DNA of 64,000 nucleotides from an uncultured Lachnospiraceae bacterium (GTDB lineage: Bacteria; Bacillota; Clostridia; Lachnospirales; Lachnospiraceae): positions 1 to 64,000 of the forward strand of contig CACWJQ010000003.1 of the NCBI GenBank assembly GCA_902761225.1, in the 5' to 3' direction. Below the pieces are notes generated by a model. The model ran no database searches, was not told where the DNA came from, and saw nothing but the letters and a program-made list of their open reading frames with translations. Positions 1-8,533 of the stretch are shown here, in pieces. How positions within the stretch are numbered: position 1 is the stretch's first letter; every line of letters begins with the position of its first letter. The translations under genes and the position numbers were made by a program.

Positions 1-22
1 TTGTTAATCCCTGAGGTTTAGT

Positions 23-640
23 ATGATCGCACTTGTAGATTACGATGCAGGAAATGTAAAAAGCGTTGAAAAAGCCATTGAAAAGCTTGGAGGAGAGTAC
101 GTACTTACCTCCGATTCGAATGTTATAGAAAAAGCCGATGCCGTGATACTTCCCGGTGTAGGCAATTTCGGTGACTGTATGGATAAGCTTATAAGCCGCG
201 GACTTGATAAGGCTATAAGATCCTTTACTTCAACCGGGAAGCCTTTTCTGGGAATATGTGTGGGTCTTCAGTTGCTTTTTGATGAAAGCGAAGAGTCACC
301 GGGAGTGCCGGGTCTCGGTATACTTAAGGGAAAGATCAAGAGATTCCCTGCATCAGGTGAGCTCAAGGTTCCACAGATCGGGTGGAATAATGTTTCTTCC
401 TGCAGTGGCAGACTTTTTGAAGGAATAGAAAACGGAACATTCTTTTATTTTGTTCATTCATATTATCTGGATGCAGCGGATCCTGTGATCGTTTCATCAA
501 AGGCTGAATACGGTGTGACCTTTGATTCATCTGTTGAATCCGGCAATGTGTTCGCTACCCAGTTCCATCCTGAAAAGAGTTCGGATGCCGGGTTGAGGGT
601 ACTTAAGAATTTTCTTGATCTTGTAAAGGAGGGAATGTAA
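23..640 (+). CDS. hisH: Imidazole glycerol phosphate synthase, glutamine amidotransferase subunit
   Basis: HisH hydrolyses glutamine and passes ammonia to HisF, which makes imidazole glycerol phosphate and AICAR in histidine biosynthesis. The 205-residue protein is a complete class I glutamine amidotransferase. The nucleophile Cys79 lies in GICVGLQ, and His182 and Glu184 lie in FHPEK, completing the triad. The glycine-rich LPGVGNFG stretch (residues 43-50) is the usual oxyanion-side loop. The ATG is preceded by a GAGG motif. Its stop overlaps the hisF start by one base (TAATG), so the two subunits are probably made by translational coupling in fixed ratio. Upstream histidine genes probably lie outside the window. 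Confidence 0.97.
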   Translation: MIALVDYDAGNVKSVEKAIEKLGGEYVLTSDSNVIEKADAVILPGVGNFGDCMDKLISRGLDKAIRSFTSTGKPFLGICVGLQLLFDESEESPGVPGLGILKGKIKRFPASGELKVPQIGWNNVSSCSGRLFEGIENGTFFYFVHSYYLDAADPVIVSSKAEYGVTFDSSVESGNVFATQFHPEKSSDAGLRVLKNFLDLVKEGM

Positions 641-1398
641 TGCTGACAAAACGTATCATCCCCTGCCTTGATGTCAAGGATGCAAGAGTCGTTAAGGGTA
701 TCAATTTTTTGAACTTAAGAGATGCGGGAGATCCTGCTGAGACAGCTGCCGCTTACGATGCACAGGGTGCGGATGAGGTTGTTTTTCTTGATATCACCGC
801 ATCTGCTGATTCAAGAGATACACAGCTTTCATGGGTAAGAGATGTTGCCGCTACTCTTTTTATTCCATTTACAGTCGGCGGCGGTATCAGGACTACGGAC
901 GATTTTAAGGCCATCTTAAGGGAAGGTGCAGATAAGATAGCAGTCAATTCCGCTGCACTTATGAACCCGGATCTTATCTATGATGCGGCAATGAAATTCG
1001 GTTCACAGTGTGTTGTTGTTGCCATGGATGCCAAAAGACGTGAAAACGGCGAAGGCTGGACTGTTTATAAGAACGGCGGAAGAGTTGACATGAACATCGA
1101 TGCCGTTGAATGGGCGATAAAGGCAGAAAAGCTGGGTGCGGGAGAGATACTTCTCACATCCATGGATGCGGACGGAACCAAGGCCGGTTATGATGTTGAA
1201 CTTACAAAAGCGATCGCATCATCAGTTAACATTCCGGTAATAGCATCCGGCGGTGCTGGAAAACTCGAACACTTCTATGATGCCATCGATGCCGGAGCAT
1301 CTGCTGTACTGGCGGCATCTCTTTTCCACTATAAGGAACTTACGATCCGGGAGGTTAAGGAGTATCTTAGAGACCGGGACGTAAGTGTGAGGTTGTAA
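640..1398 (+). CDS. hisF: Imidazole glycerol phosphate synthase, cyclase subunit
   Basis: HisF is the (beta/alpha)8-barrel cyclase partner of HisH. It takes PRFAR and ammonia to give imidazole glycerol phosphate and AICAR. The 252-residue length is normal for the family. The catalytic aspartates are visible as Asp11 in IPCLDVKD and Asp129 in VVAMDAKR, on opposite halves of the barrel. The phosphate-binding loops VGGGIRT (about 78-84) and ASGGAG near the C terminus are present. The gene starts on the last base of the hisH stop and ends overlapping ung by one base, so hisH-hisF-ung are read as one operon. Confidence 0.97.
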   Translation: MLTKRIIPCLDVKDARVVKGINFLNLRDAGDPAETAAAYDAQGADEVVFLDITASADSRDTQLSWVRDVAATLFIPFTVGGGIRTTDDFKAILREGADKIAVNSAALMNPDLIYDAAMKFGSQCVVVAMDAKRRENGEGWTVYKNGGRVDMNIDAVEWAIKAEKLGAGEILLTSMDADGTKAGYDVELTKAIASSVNIPVIASGGAGKLEHFYDAIDAGASAVLAASLFHYKELTIREVKEYLRDRDVSVRL

Positions 1399-2069
1399 TG
1401 TCTGTTATAGATAATGACTGGCTTCCGGTTTTGTCGGGAGAATTCAGCAAGGAATATTATAAAAAGCTGTATTCCTTTGTTAAGAGCGAATATGCATCAC
1501 ATACTGTATATCCTGCAGGTGATGATGTTATGAGAGCCTTCAATCTGACACCTCTGTCAAGTGTCAAGGTCGTCATACTTGGTCAGGATCCGTATCATGA
1601 GCCGGGTCAGGCTCATGGTCTTTCTTTTTCTGTTAAAAAGGGAATTCCTAAACCGCCATCACTTGAAAATATATACAAAGAGCTTCAGGATGACCTGGGA
1701 TGCTACATACCTGAGAGCGGTGATCTTACGCACTGGGCTGAGCAGGGAGTGCTGCTTTTGAACACTCTTTTGACTGTAAGGGCACATGAAGCTTTCTCCC
1801 ATAAGGGTAAGGGCTGGGAAGAGTTCACCGACGCTGCCATCAAAGCGGTTGCAGCTCTGGACAGACCTGTTGTTTTCATTCTCTGGGGTTCGGCTGCAAG
1901 AGCCAAGAAAGAATTTATAAAAAATCCTGATCATCTGGTCATTGAATCAGCTCATCCAAGTCCCCTTTCGGCATACAGAGGGTTCTTTGGGAGCAGACCC
2001 TTTTCAAAATGCAATGATTTCCTTGTATCCAAGGGGATAGAGCCCATAGACTGGCAGATCACGGACTGA
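1398..2069 (+). CDS. ung: Uracil-DNA glycosylase (family 1)
   Basis: The enzyme removes uracil from DNA at the start of base-excision repair. The 223-residue protein carries the water-activating motif GQDPYH with catalytic Asp64 and the minor-groove intercalation motif HPSPLS with His186. The uracil-recognition segment GLSFSV and the helix LLLNTLLTV are also present. It overlaps hisF by one base, so this repair gene is expressed as the third gene of a histidine operon. There is no functional link to histidine synthesis that I know of, and the arrangement is probably only shared transcription. Confidence 0.97.
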   Translation: MSVIDNDWLPVLSGEFSKEYYKKLYSFVKSEYASHTVYPAGDDVMRAFNLTPLSSVKVVILGQDPYHEPGQAHGLSFSVKKGIPKPPSLENIYKELQDDLGCYIPESGDLTHWAEQGVLLLNTLLTVRAHEAFSHKGKGWEEFTDAAIKAVAALDRPVVFILWGSAARAKKEFIKNPDHLVIESAHPSPLSAYRGFFGSRPFSKCNDFLVSKGIEPIDWQITD

Positions 2070-2110
2070 ATATTGTCTTAAATCACTGGAGTTTTCCGAA
2101 GGAGTATATT

Positions 2111-3394
2111 ATGAAAAAAGCATTTATCACCAAAGAAAAAGCAGAAGAGATCGCTGCAAAGTTTCCCACTCCCTTTTATGTGTATGATGAAAAGGGAATG
2201 AGAGAGAATGCGGAGGCTGTTAAGAAGGCATTTGCATGGAATCCCGGTTTCAGGGAGTATTTTGCAGTTAAGGCTAATCCCAATCCCTTTATTCTTGATA
2301 TCTTAAAAGAGTATGACTGCGGAATGGACTGCTCATCTCTCATAGAGCTCCAGATAAGCAAGGCTCTCGACTTTGACGGAGCTCATATAATGTTTTCGTC
2401 GAATGACACTCCTTTTGAAGAGTATGCATATGCTAATAAGATCGGTGCCATAATTAATCTTGATGATATAACTCATATCGACTTCTGCGAGAAGGCGTGC
2501 GGGGGCAGGCTTCCCGAGACCATGAGCTGCAGGTTCAATCCCGGCGGAGTATTCACTCTTTCAAACGGGATCATGGATAACCCCGGTGATGCCAAATACG
2601 GTATGACGAGAGAGCAGATCGCCGAAGCTTATAAGATAATGATGAGCAAGGGTGTTAAGCATTTTGGGATCCACGCTTTCCTTGCAAGCAATACAGTAAC
2701 CAATGAATATTACGGAAAGCTTGCATCACAGCTTTTTGAGCTTGCTGTTGAGCTTAAGAAGGAGACCGGTGCAGACATTAAGTTCATTAATCTCTCTGGC
2801 GGAGTCGGAATAGCATACAAGCCTGATCAGACTCCCAATGACATTGCTGTCATCGGAGAGAATGTACATAAGGTGTATGAAGAGATACTTGTTCCCGCAG
2901 GCATGGATGATATTTCCATCTATACAGAGATGGGCAGATTCATGATGGCTCCCTACGGCGCTGTTGTCACAAGAGCCATACATGAAAAGCATATCTATAA
3001 GGAGTACATAGGTGTTGACGCCTGCGCTGCAAATCTCATGAGACCAGCTATCTATGGTGCTTACCATCATATTACGGTCCTCGGAAAAGAAGATGCTGCA
3101 TGTGATCATAAATATGATGTTACAGGGTCCCTCTGCGAAAACTGCGATAAATTTGCCATAGACAGAAATCTTCCGGAGATTGAGATGGGTGATCTTCTTT
3201 TCATTCATGATGCAGGTGCCCACGGCTATTCCATGGGCTACAACTACAACGGAAGACTTCACTGTGCGGAGATCCTTCTTGCAGCGGATGGTTCGTTTAA
3301 GAAGATCAGACGTGCCGAGACTCCCATGGATTACTATGCAACCTTCAATGAATTCCCTATTTATGAGAAACTAAAGGCTGAGAACGTAAAATAA
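2111..3394 (+). CDS. lysA: Diaminopimelate decarboxylase (clostridial type)
   Basis: This fold-type III PLP enzyme converts meso-diaminopimelate to lysine. The PLP lysine is Lys54 in the motif FAVKANPNP. The phosphate-binding glycine loop is NLSGGVG (about 229-235), and the second active-site region contains CENCD followed by a GAHGYSMGYNYNGR segment. This last segment replaces the usual GAYG motif in a way I associate with clostridial LysA proteins. The 427-residue length is normal. The start is supported by an AAGGAG motif 6 bases upstream. It sits 41 bases after ung and 11 bases before an LD-carboxypeptidase that also acts on peptidoglycan-derived material. A related decarboxylase substrate cannot be excluded by eye. 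Confidence 0.85.
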   Translation: MKKAFITKEKAEEIAAKFPTPFYVYDEKGMRENAEAVKKAFAWNPGFREYFAVKANPNPFILDILKEYDCGMDCSSLIELQISKALDFDGAHIMFSSNDTPFEEYAYANKIGAIINLDDITHIDFCEKACGGRLPETMSCRFNPGGVFTLSNGIMDNPGDAKYGMTREQIAEAYKIMMSKGVKHFGIHAFLASNTVTNEYYGKLASQLFELAVELKKETGADIKFINLSGGVGIAYKPDQTPNDIAVIGENVHKVYEEILVPAGMDDISIYTEMGRFMMAPYGAVVTRAIHEKHIYKEYIGVDACAANLMRPAIYGAYHHITVLGKEDAACDHKYDVTGSLCENCDKFAIDRNLPEIEMGDLLFIHDAGAHGYSMGYNYNGRLHCAEILLAADGSFKKIRRAETPMDYYATFNEFPIYEKLKAENVK

Positions 3395-3405
3395 AGGTCC
3401 GGAAT

Positions 3406-4485
3406 ATGAGATATCCTGAATTTCTACAAGATGGCGGAACCATCGGTTTCCCTGCTCCATCCTTCGGCTGCAGCACCGAACCATACTCAACAAGGTTTGA
3501 TGCAGCTCTGGAAAGATTCTCGGAGTGGGGATATAAGCTTAACCCCGGACCTAATTCCAGAGCGGGTGAAGGCATCGGTATCAGCAACACACCTGCAAAG
3601 TGCGGAAAAGAGCTTACGGATATGTACCTTGATCCTGCCAATGATGTTCTGATCGCATGCGGAGGCGGTGAACTGATGTGCGAGATTCTTGAACATGTGG
3701 ATCTTGGCGCAATGAAACAAGCCACTCCCAAGTGGATCATAGGATATTCCGATATCACCAATATTGTTCATCCCTTACTGACCCTTTGCGATACTGCGTC
3801 CATATACGGTCCCTGTGCTCCGGCATTCGGTATAAGAGAGCTTCATGACAGCGTTTCATCTGCCTTTGATATCCTTCGAGGAAGACTGTCTCAGGTTCAT
3901 TCTTATGACTTGCATGAGAAATTTTTCTACGATGAAGAACCTGTGGCCGAGGACTCTCCGGAGCCGGATCCCTTAGAAAAATACAAGCTTACCGAGAAAT
4001 CTCTCAAAGCAGTTTACGATGGAAAAAAATATTACCCTTCAGGTGAATATAAAGGCGAACTTGAATTCAGCGGAAGACTGATCGGAGGCTGCATGGACTG
4101 CCTGGTCAACCTGATAGGCACTCCCTTTGAAGATACTAAGGGATTTCTCGACAGATATGAAAAAGACGGAGTCATCTGGTGTCTGGAAAGCTGTGATCTT
4201 AATGTTTTCGATATAAGACGCGCCATGTGGCATATGGAAAAAGCCGGATGGTTCAGGAAAGATATCGTCAAAGGCTTTATATTCGGAAGGCCCTATAACG
4301 GACAGGATATGATGGGACTTACACATATAGGATCAGTAATGCCTTATGTTGAAAAATACGGAGTTCCCGCACTGCTCGATGCAGACCTTGGTCATGTGTA
4401 TCCCGCAATGCCCATTGTTATCGGAAGCATCGGACATGTGAAGGTAAGCGGGAATGATGTAAAACTCCAAATGGAGTTTGCTTAA
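3406..4485 (+). CDS. LD-carboxypeptidase family protein (peptidase S66, LdcA/MccF-like)
   Basis: Peptidase S66 enzymes remove the terminal D-alanine from tetrapeptides during murein recycling, or in the MccF branch cleave microcin C-like acyl-adenylates. The 359-residue protein has the Ser-Glu-His triad in the expected order: Ser115 in GYSD, Glu261 in CLESCD and His330 in DLGHVYP. It is longer than classic LdcA because of an insert around residues 165-215. This makes the MccF-like branch possible. It follows lysA after 11 bases with an AAAGG ribosome binding site, probably in one transcript. There is no signal peptide, so it should act in the cytoplasm. Confidence 0.85.
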   Translation: MRYPEFLQDGGTIGFPAPSFGCSTEPYSTRFDAALERFSEWGYKLNPGPNSRAGEGIGISNTPAKCGKELTDMYLDPANDVLIACGGGELMCEILEHVDLGAMKQATPKWIIGYSDITNIVHPLLTLCDTASIYGPCAPAFGIRELHDSVSSAFDILRGRLSQVHSYDLHEKFFYDEEPVAEDSPEPDPLEKYKLTEKSLKAVYDGKKYYPSGEYKGELEFSGRLIGGCMDCLVNLIGTPFEDTKGFLDRYEKDGVIWCLESCDLNVFDIRRAMWHMEKAGWFRKDIVKGFIFGRPYNGQDMMGLTHIGSVMPYVEKYGVPALLDADLGHVYPAMPIVIGSIGHVKVSGNDVKLQMEFA

Positions 4486-4506
4486 AACCAGTCAATGTGA
4501 TATATT
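4478..4506 (+). promoter_or_regulatory. Promoter for tRNA-Leu
   Basis: TTGCTT (4478-4483) and TATATT (4501-4506) are separated by exactly 17 bases, and a TGA before the -10 gives an extended -10. The -35 overlaps the end of the LD-carboxypeptidase gene. Transcription would start near 4513, about 25 bases before the mature tRNA. Confidence 0.55.
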
Positions 4507-4537
4507 ACCATTTGCGTGCAACAGAGGCACGCAATAC

Positions 4538-4621
4538 GTCGGCATGTCGGAATTGGTAGACGAAGCAGACTCAAAATCTGCCGCGGGCGACTGTGTGTGG
4601 GTTCGAGTCCCACTGCCGGCA
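4538..4621 (+). tRNA. tRNA-Leu (anticodon CAA)
   Basis: The 7-bp acceptor stem pairs GTCGGCA (4538-4544) with TGCCGGC (4614-4620), including one G-T wobble, and A4621 is the discriminator. The anticodon stem is GCAGA/TCTGC around the loop CTCAAAA, giving anticodon CAA, which reads the leucine codon UUG. The T arm is GTGGG-TTCGAGT-CCCAC. The long variable arm is typical of class II tRNAs such as tRNA-Leu. The terminal CCA is not encoded and must be added after transcription. Confidence 0.96.
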
Positions 4622-4628
4622 TAAAAGA

Positions 4629-4672
4629 ATCAGAAAAAGAGGCAGGATAAAAATCCTGCCTCTTTTTCTGAT
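4629..4672 (+). terminator. Intrinsic terminator after tRNA-Leu
   Basis: A perfect 19-bp inverted repeat (ATCAGAAAAAGAGGCAGGA and its complement) surrounds a 6-base loop of TAAAAA. The 3' arm itself contains the TTTTT tract. It begins 7 bases after the tRNA. Confidence 0.85.
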
Positions 4673-4674
4673 CA

Positions 4675-4857
4675 GTGCCTGTCGGCACTATCCCGAATCC
4701 CAGGGGTTCGTATCTCGGGGCACTGGGGAGTGCCCTCGGTCGGCGCAATTCTGACGTCCACCGGACGTCATGCGCCCCACTGCCGGCAGACAATTTCTCT
4801 AATGAGTTGGTAAAATCGGGGCACTGGGGAGTGCCCCTCGGTCGGAGCTTTTTTTAT
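4675..4857 (+). repeat. GC-rich repeat block downstream of tRNA-Leu, ending in a terminator
   Basis: This gene-free stretch holds a 29/30-base direct repeat at 4715-4743 and 4816-4845, differing by one C. Each copy forms the hairpin GGGCACT-GGGG-AGTGCCC. The second copy is followed by TTTTTTT (4849-4855) and would terminate transcription. Between them are a separate 8-bp hairpin (TGACGTCC/GGACGTCA, 4752-4770) and, at 4776-4788, a 13-base copy of the 3' end of the tRNA-Leu gene (4609-4621). The segment AGGGGTTCGTATCTC (about 4703-4717) also resembles a tRNA T arm. The block looks like degenerate tRNA-derived or REP-like sequence. I see no credible gene before 4942. Confidence 0.6.
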
Positions 4858-4941
4858 AGTTATGTAATCATTTACATCTGTATTTTTGGCTTGTTTTGTA
4901 GTAAAATCTACAGTGTATGCGAGTGCGCGGAGGACCGGCTT

Positions 4942-5265
4942 TTGAACTGTAAAGAATTTGAAAGCTACATACCTGCCTTCATAGATAAAAAGCTTGATTA
5001 CAAGACTATGGAGGACTTCAGAGAACATTACGAATCCTGTAATGAATGCCGTGAGGAACTGAGCATACAGTTTCTTGTTTCTGTCGGAATACAGCATCTT
5101 GATAATGATGATGACAATTTTGACCTATATTCCGAACTCAAGAAGAGACTTGTAAGTAATGAAAAACAGCTGGTAAGGCACAGGATATACAGACAGTCAC
5201 AAAGATACATACTGACTATCGGATGCATCCTTCTGGGACTTCTTCTTATCTGGCATTTGGGTTGA
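4942..5265 (+). CDS. Zinc-finger (zf-HC2 type) single-pass membrane protein, possible anti-sigma factor
   Basis: The open frame extends far upstream through the repeat block, but the real start is probably the TTG at 4942. A GGAGG motif lies 8 bases before it, and the protein similarity begins there. The 107-residue product starts LNCKEFESYIPAFID and contains HYESCNEC, the His-x3-Cys-x2-Cys pattern of zf-HC2 domains found at the N terminus of anti-sigma factors. A hydrophobic helix (TIGCILLGLLLIWHLG) ends the protein, so the zinc finger would face the cytoplasm. No sigma factor gene lies next to it. It sits 8 bases before polA. The anti-sigma role is inferred from the domain only. Confidence 0.7.
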   Translation: MNCKEFESYIPAFIDKKLDYKTMEDFREHYESCNECREELSIQFLVSVGIQHLDNDDDNFDLYSELKKRLVSNEKQLVRHRIYRQSQRYILTIGCILLGLLLIWHLG

Positions 5266-5273
5266 GGGCTATC

Positions 5274-7922
5274 GTGAGCGAAAAGCTTGTATTAATAGAC
5301 GGACACAGCATAATAAACAGGGCATTTTACGGAGTGCCGGATCTTACCAATGCATCGGGAGTTCATACCGGTGCCGTTTACGGTTTCCTTAACATTTTCT
5401 TCAAGCTGCTGGATGAGGAAAAGCCTGATTATGTCGTCACCGCATTTGATGAGCATGCTCCTACGTTCAGGCATGCCATCTTTGCCGAATATAAAGGCAC
5501 AAGAAAGCCGATGCCGGAAGAACTTAAACAGCAGGTACCCATTTTAAGAAATCTGCTTGATGTAATGGGGGTTCAGACCATTTCTGTAGCAGGACTTGAA
5601 GCTGATGACATAATGGGAACCCTTGCAAAGCGCGCTCAGGCTGACGGTATGTCTGTCAGCATCGTATCAGGCGACAGGGATCTGCTTCAGATAGCGGATG
5701 AGCACATTCTCATACGTATTCCCAAGACCAAGTCCGGGAACACGACCATAGAAGACTATACTCCTGACAGGGTGGAGCAGGAATTCGGAGTTGATCCGGA
5801 GAGGTTTATCCAGCTTAAGGCTCTTATGGGAGATTCATCTGATAATATTCCCGGCGTTCCCAAGATCGGTCCCAAGACAGCTGCAGACCTGATGAAGAAT
5901 TACGGGACCATAGACGGTATATATGAACATCTGGATGAGATCAAGGGAAATGCAGTAAGGGAATCTCTGAGAGAACACAGGGATCTTGCAGATCTTAGCT
6001 TTACTCTCGCCAGGATCATGACAGATGCTGATGTGTATCTTGATAAAGAAAAAGCTGCACGCAGGAATTATTACACTGCAGAGGCATACGATATTGTTAA
6101 GGATCTCGGATTAAGATCCCTTTATTCAAGATTTGATGAAGCTGCAAAATCCGCAGGCATTCAGGCTGCAAAGCATACAATGCCTCAGATTGAGTCCCTG
6201 GATAGCGCAGATGCATTTATAAAAGCGCTGGAAGATTTTCGCGGACCCGAGGCGGGACTGCATTTTTCCATTGATGAAGGAAGCGCATTTGCTGCGGCAC
6301 TATGTACAGAAGACAGGATCTGTTATTATGCCGGAACCGATATTTCGGGAAGAGCGCTTACCGGTGCCCTGAGTGCCATGACAGACCGCGGTACAGAGCT
6401 TTGCTTTACGGATATCAAGTCACAGTATGATGTGACCGGATTTATCGAGCCGTACAAGCTCTTTGATGCTGCAGTGGGTAATTATGTCCTTGACCCTCTT
6501 TCGGCAGAACATGATATTGAAAATATCGCCAATGCTTATCTTGGCATGAATATACTTTCCATGAAGGAAAGGTTCGGAAAGCTCACAATCAAGGAAAGCT
6601 TTTTCGCATCTCCGGATGCGCTGAAGTCCTATACCTGCGACTCGGCATTTATCTCTCTTATGTCAAGGGAGCCTGTGATGGATGCCCTGAGTAAGACCGG
6701 ACAGCTGTCGGTCTATACCGATATAGAGATGCCTCTTACATACATTCTCTATGACATGGAGAAAAATGGCATTCTCGTTAAGGCAGGGGAACTTACAGCA
6801 TATTCTGAAAGACTTGCTGCCAGGATAGAGGAGCTTGAAAAGAAGATCCATGAAGAGTCTGGAGAAGCAGATTTTAACATCAATTCTCCCAAACAGCTCG
6901 GAGTAATCCTTTTTGAGAAAATGGGACTTCAGGGCGGCAAGAAGACCAAAACCGGTTATTCAACATCGGCGGATGTACTTGAGAAGCTCTCACCGGAAGT
7001 GCCCTTTGTCAGGGATATACTGGAATACAGAGCACTTACCAAGCTCAAGTCAACCTATGCCGACGGATTAAAGGGATATATCGGTCCGGACGGCAGGATA
7101 AGATGCCATTTCAACCAGATGGTAACAGCTACCGGAAGGATATCATCATCTGATCCGAACCTTCAGAATATCCCTGTAAGAACCGAACTCGGAAGGGAAC
7201 TCAGGAAGGTATTCATACCTGCGGAAGGATGCGTTTTTACAGATGCGGACTATTCCCAGATAGAACTCAGGGTGCTTGCCTCATTATCAGGTGATGAGTC
7301 GCTTATAGACAGTTACAGGTCCGGTGAAGACATACATAAGATCACAGCGTCCAAGGTTTTCGGTGTTCCCCTTGATGAAGTGACGGATACTCTTAGACGA
7401 AATGCCAAGGCAGTCAACTTCGGTATCGTCTATGGTATTTCCTCCTTCGGACTCGGTGAAAATATTGGAATAAGCAGGAAAGAGGCCGGAGAATACATCA
7501 AAAAATATTTTGAGAATTTCCCGGGACTTAAGGCTTACCTTGACGGGCTTGTGGAATCTGCCAGGGAAAAGGGATATTCAGAGACGTATTTTGGCAGAAG
7601 AAGGCCTATACCCGAGCTGAAGAATTCCAATTTTATGACAAGATCCTTTGGCGAAAGGGTTGCAATGAATGCTCCCATACAGGGAACTGCGGCCGATATT
7701 ATAAAGGTTGCGATGATCTCGGTATGGAATGAACTCAGAAACAGAAATTTAAAGTCACGTCTTATACTTCAGGTACATGACGAACTTTTGATAGAAGGCC
7801 CCGAGGAGGAGCTTTCAGACGTACGTAACATATTATCCGAATGCATGGAGAAAGCAGCTGACCTTGCGGTAAAACTCGAGATCTCGATCGATACGGGCAA
7901 GAGCTGGTATGAGGCACATTAA
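5274..7922 (+). CDS. polA: DNA polymerase I
   Basis: PolA fills gaps and removes RNA primers during replication and repair. I place the start at the GTG at 5274, giving 882 residues. A GAGGG motif precedes it by 5 bases, and the conserved LVLIDGHSIINRAFYG begins immediately. The 17 extra codons upstream overlap the preceding gene. Domains are the 5'-3' exonuclease (about 1-290), a 3'-5' exonuclease-like domain (about 300-460) and the polymerase. In the latter, Asp659 (DYSQIE), Lys712 (RRNAKAVNFGIVYG) and Asp836 (VHDE) are the key residues. The proofreading domain has FSIDEG where active enzymes have FDTET, so proofreading is probably lost, as in several Firmicutes. It overlaps coaE by one base. 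Confidence 0.97.
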   Translation: MSEKLVLIDGHSIINRAFYGVPDLTNASGVHTGAVYGFLNIFFKLLDEEKPDYVVTAFDEHAPTFRHAIFAEYKGTRKPMPEELKQQVPILRNLLDVMGVQTISVAGLEADDIMGTLAKRAQADGMSVSIVSGDRDLLQIADEHILIRIPKTKSGNTTIEDYTPDRVEQEFGVDPERFIQLKALMGDSSDNIPGVPKIGPKTAADLMKNYGTIDGIYEHLDEIKGNAVRESLREHRDLADLSFTLARIMTDADVYLDKEKAARRNYYTAEAYDIVKDLGLRSLYSRFDEAAKSAGIQAAKHTMPQIESLDSADAFIKALEDFRGPEAGLHFSIDEGSAFAAALCTEDRICYYAGTDISGRALTGALSAMTDRGTELCFTDIKSQYDVTGFIEPYKLFDAAVGNYVLDPLSAEHDIENIANAYLGMNILSMKERFGKLTIKESFFASPDALKSYTCDSAFISLMSREPVMDALSKTGQLSVYTDIEMPLTYILYDMEKNGILVKAGELTAYSERLAARIEELEKKIHEESGEADFNINSPKQLGVILFEKMGLQGGKKTKTGYSTSADVLEKLSPEVPFVRDILEYRALTKLKSTYADGLKGYIGPDGRIRCHFNQMVTATGRISSSDPNLQNIPVRTELGRELRKVFIPAEGCVFTDADYSQIELRVLASLSGDESLIDSYRSGEDIHKITASKVFGVPLDEVTDTLRRNAKAVNFGIVYGISSFGLGENIGISRKEAGEYIKKYFENFPGLKAYLDGLVESAREKGYSETYFGRRRPIPELKNSNFMTRSFGERVAMNAPIQGTAADIIKVAMISVWNELRNRNLKSRLILQVHDELLIEGPEEELSDVRNILSECMEKAADLAVKLEISIDTGKSWYEAH

Positions 7923-8533
7923 TGAAGATCATAGGAATCACAGGCGGAATAGGCGGAGGCAAATCCAGTATTCTTAACTTTATCTCATCCCACTATATTT
8001 CAGAGATATACTATGCCGATGAGATTGCAAGAGAACTGGAACTTCCCGGTACCATCGTTTATGACCGGCTTGTTTCCATATTCGGTGAGGATATACTTGA
8101 GAATGACCCGGACCGTGCGATCGACAAGAAGAAATTCGCACAGGTTCTTTATTCCGATAAAGCAAACCTTGACAGGGCCAATATGATCATTCATCCCGCT
8201 GTTGAGAATTATATCAACGAGAAGATGAGAGCAGCTGTCAAGATGCGTGAAACAGAGCTTTTCTTTGTGGAGGCTGCACTCCTTATCGAGAACGGTTACA
8301 ACGATATCGTTGATGAGATGTGGTATATCTATGCAGATGATGAGACAAGGATCAGGCGCCTCATGGAAGACCGCGGATATTCAAGGGAGAAGGCTATATC
8401 AATAATGGAAAGCCAGCTTTCAGACAAGGATTTCAGAGATAATTCTGATGTGATAATAGACAATAATGGGGATCTTAAAACGGCATGCGATCAGGTAAAG
8501 GCACGCCTGGAGGGATTCACATGGGTGGATTAA
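7922..8533 (+). CDS. coaE: Dephospho-CoA kinase
   Basis: CoaE phosphorylates the ribose of dephospho-CoA in the last step of coenzyme A synthesis. The 203-residue protein opens with the P-loop GITGGIGGGKSS (residues 5-16). The acceptor-site DEIAR and the lid region RIRRLMEDRGYSREKA are in the usual places. It starts on the last base of the polA stop (TAATG), and its 3' end overlaps the ftsA-like start by 13 bases. The next-to-last enzyme of the pathway, coaD, is encoded separately at 62194. Confidence 0.96.
   Translation: MKIIGITGGIGGGKSSILNFISSHYISEIYYADEIARELELPGTIVYDRLVSIFGEDILENDPDRAIDKKKFAQVLYSDKANLDRANMIIHPAVENYINEKMRAAVKMRETELFFVEAALLIENGYNDIVDEMWYIYADDETRIRRLMEDRGYSREKAISIMESQLSDKDFRDNSDVIIDNNGDLKTACDQVKARLEGFTWVD

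Noticed and set aside
4461-4478. Hairpin AAACTCC-AAAT-GGAGTTT at the end of the LD-carboxypeptidase gene.
   Set aside because: It lies inside the coding sequence and has no T tract. The region right after it fits the tRNA promoter better.
4675-4941. N-terminal extension of the zinc-finger protein reading frame through the repeat block.
   Set aside because: The extension covers hairpin repeats, has no ribosome binding site at 4675 and adds no recognisable domain. The TTG at 4942 has a well-spaced GGAGG.
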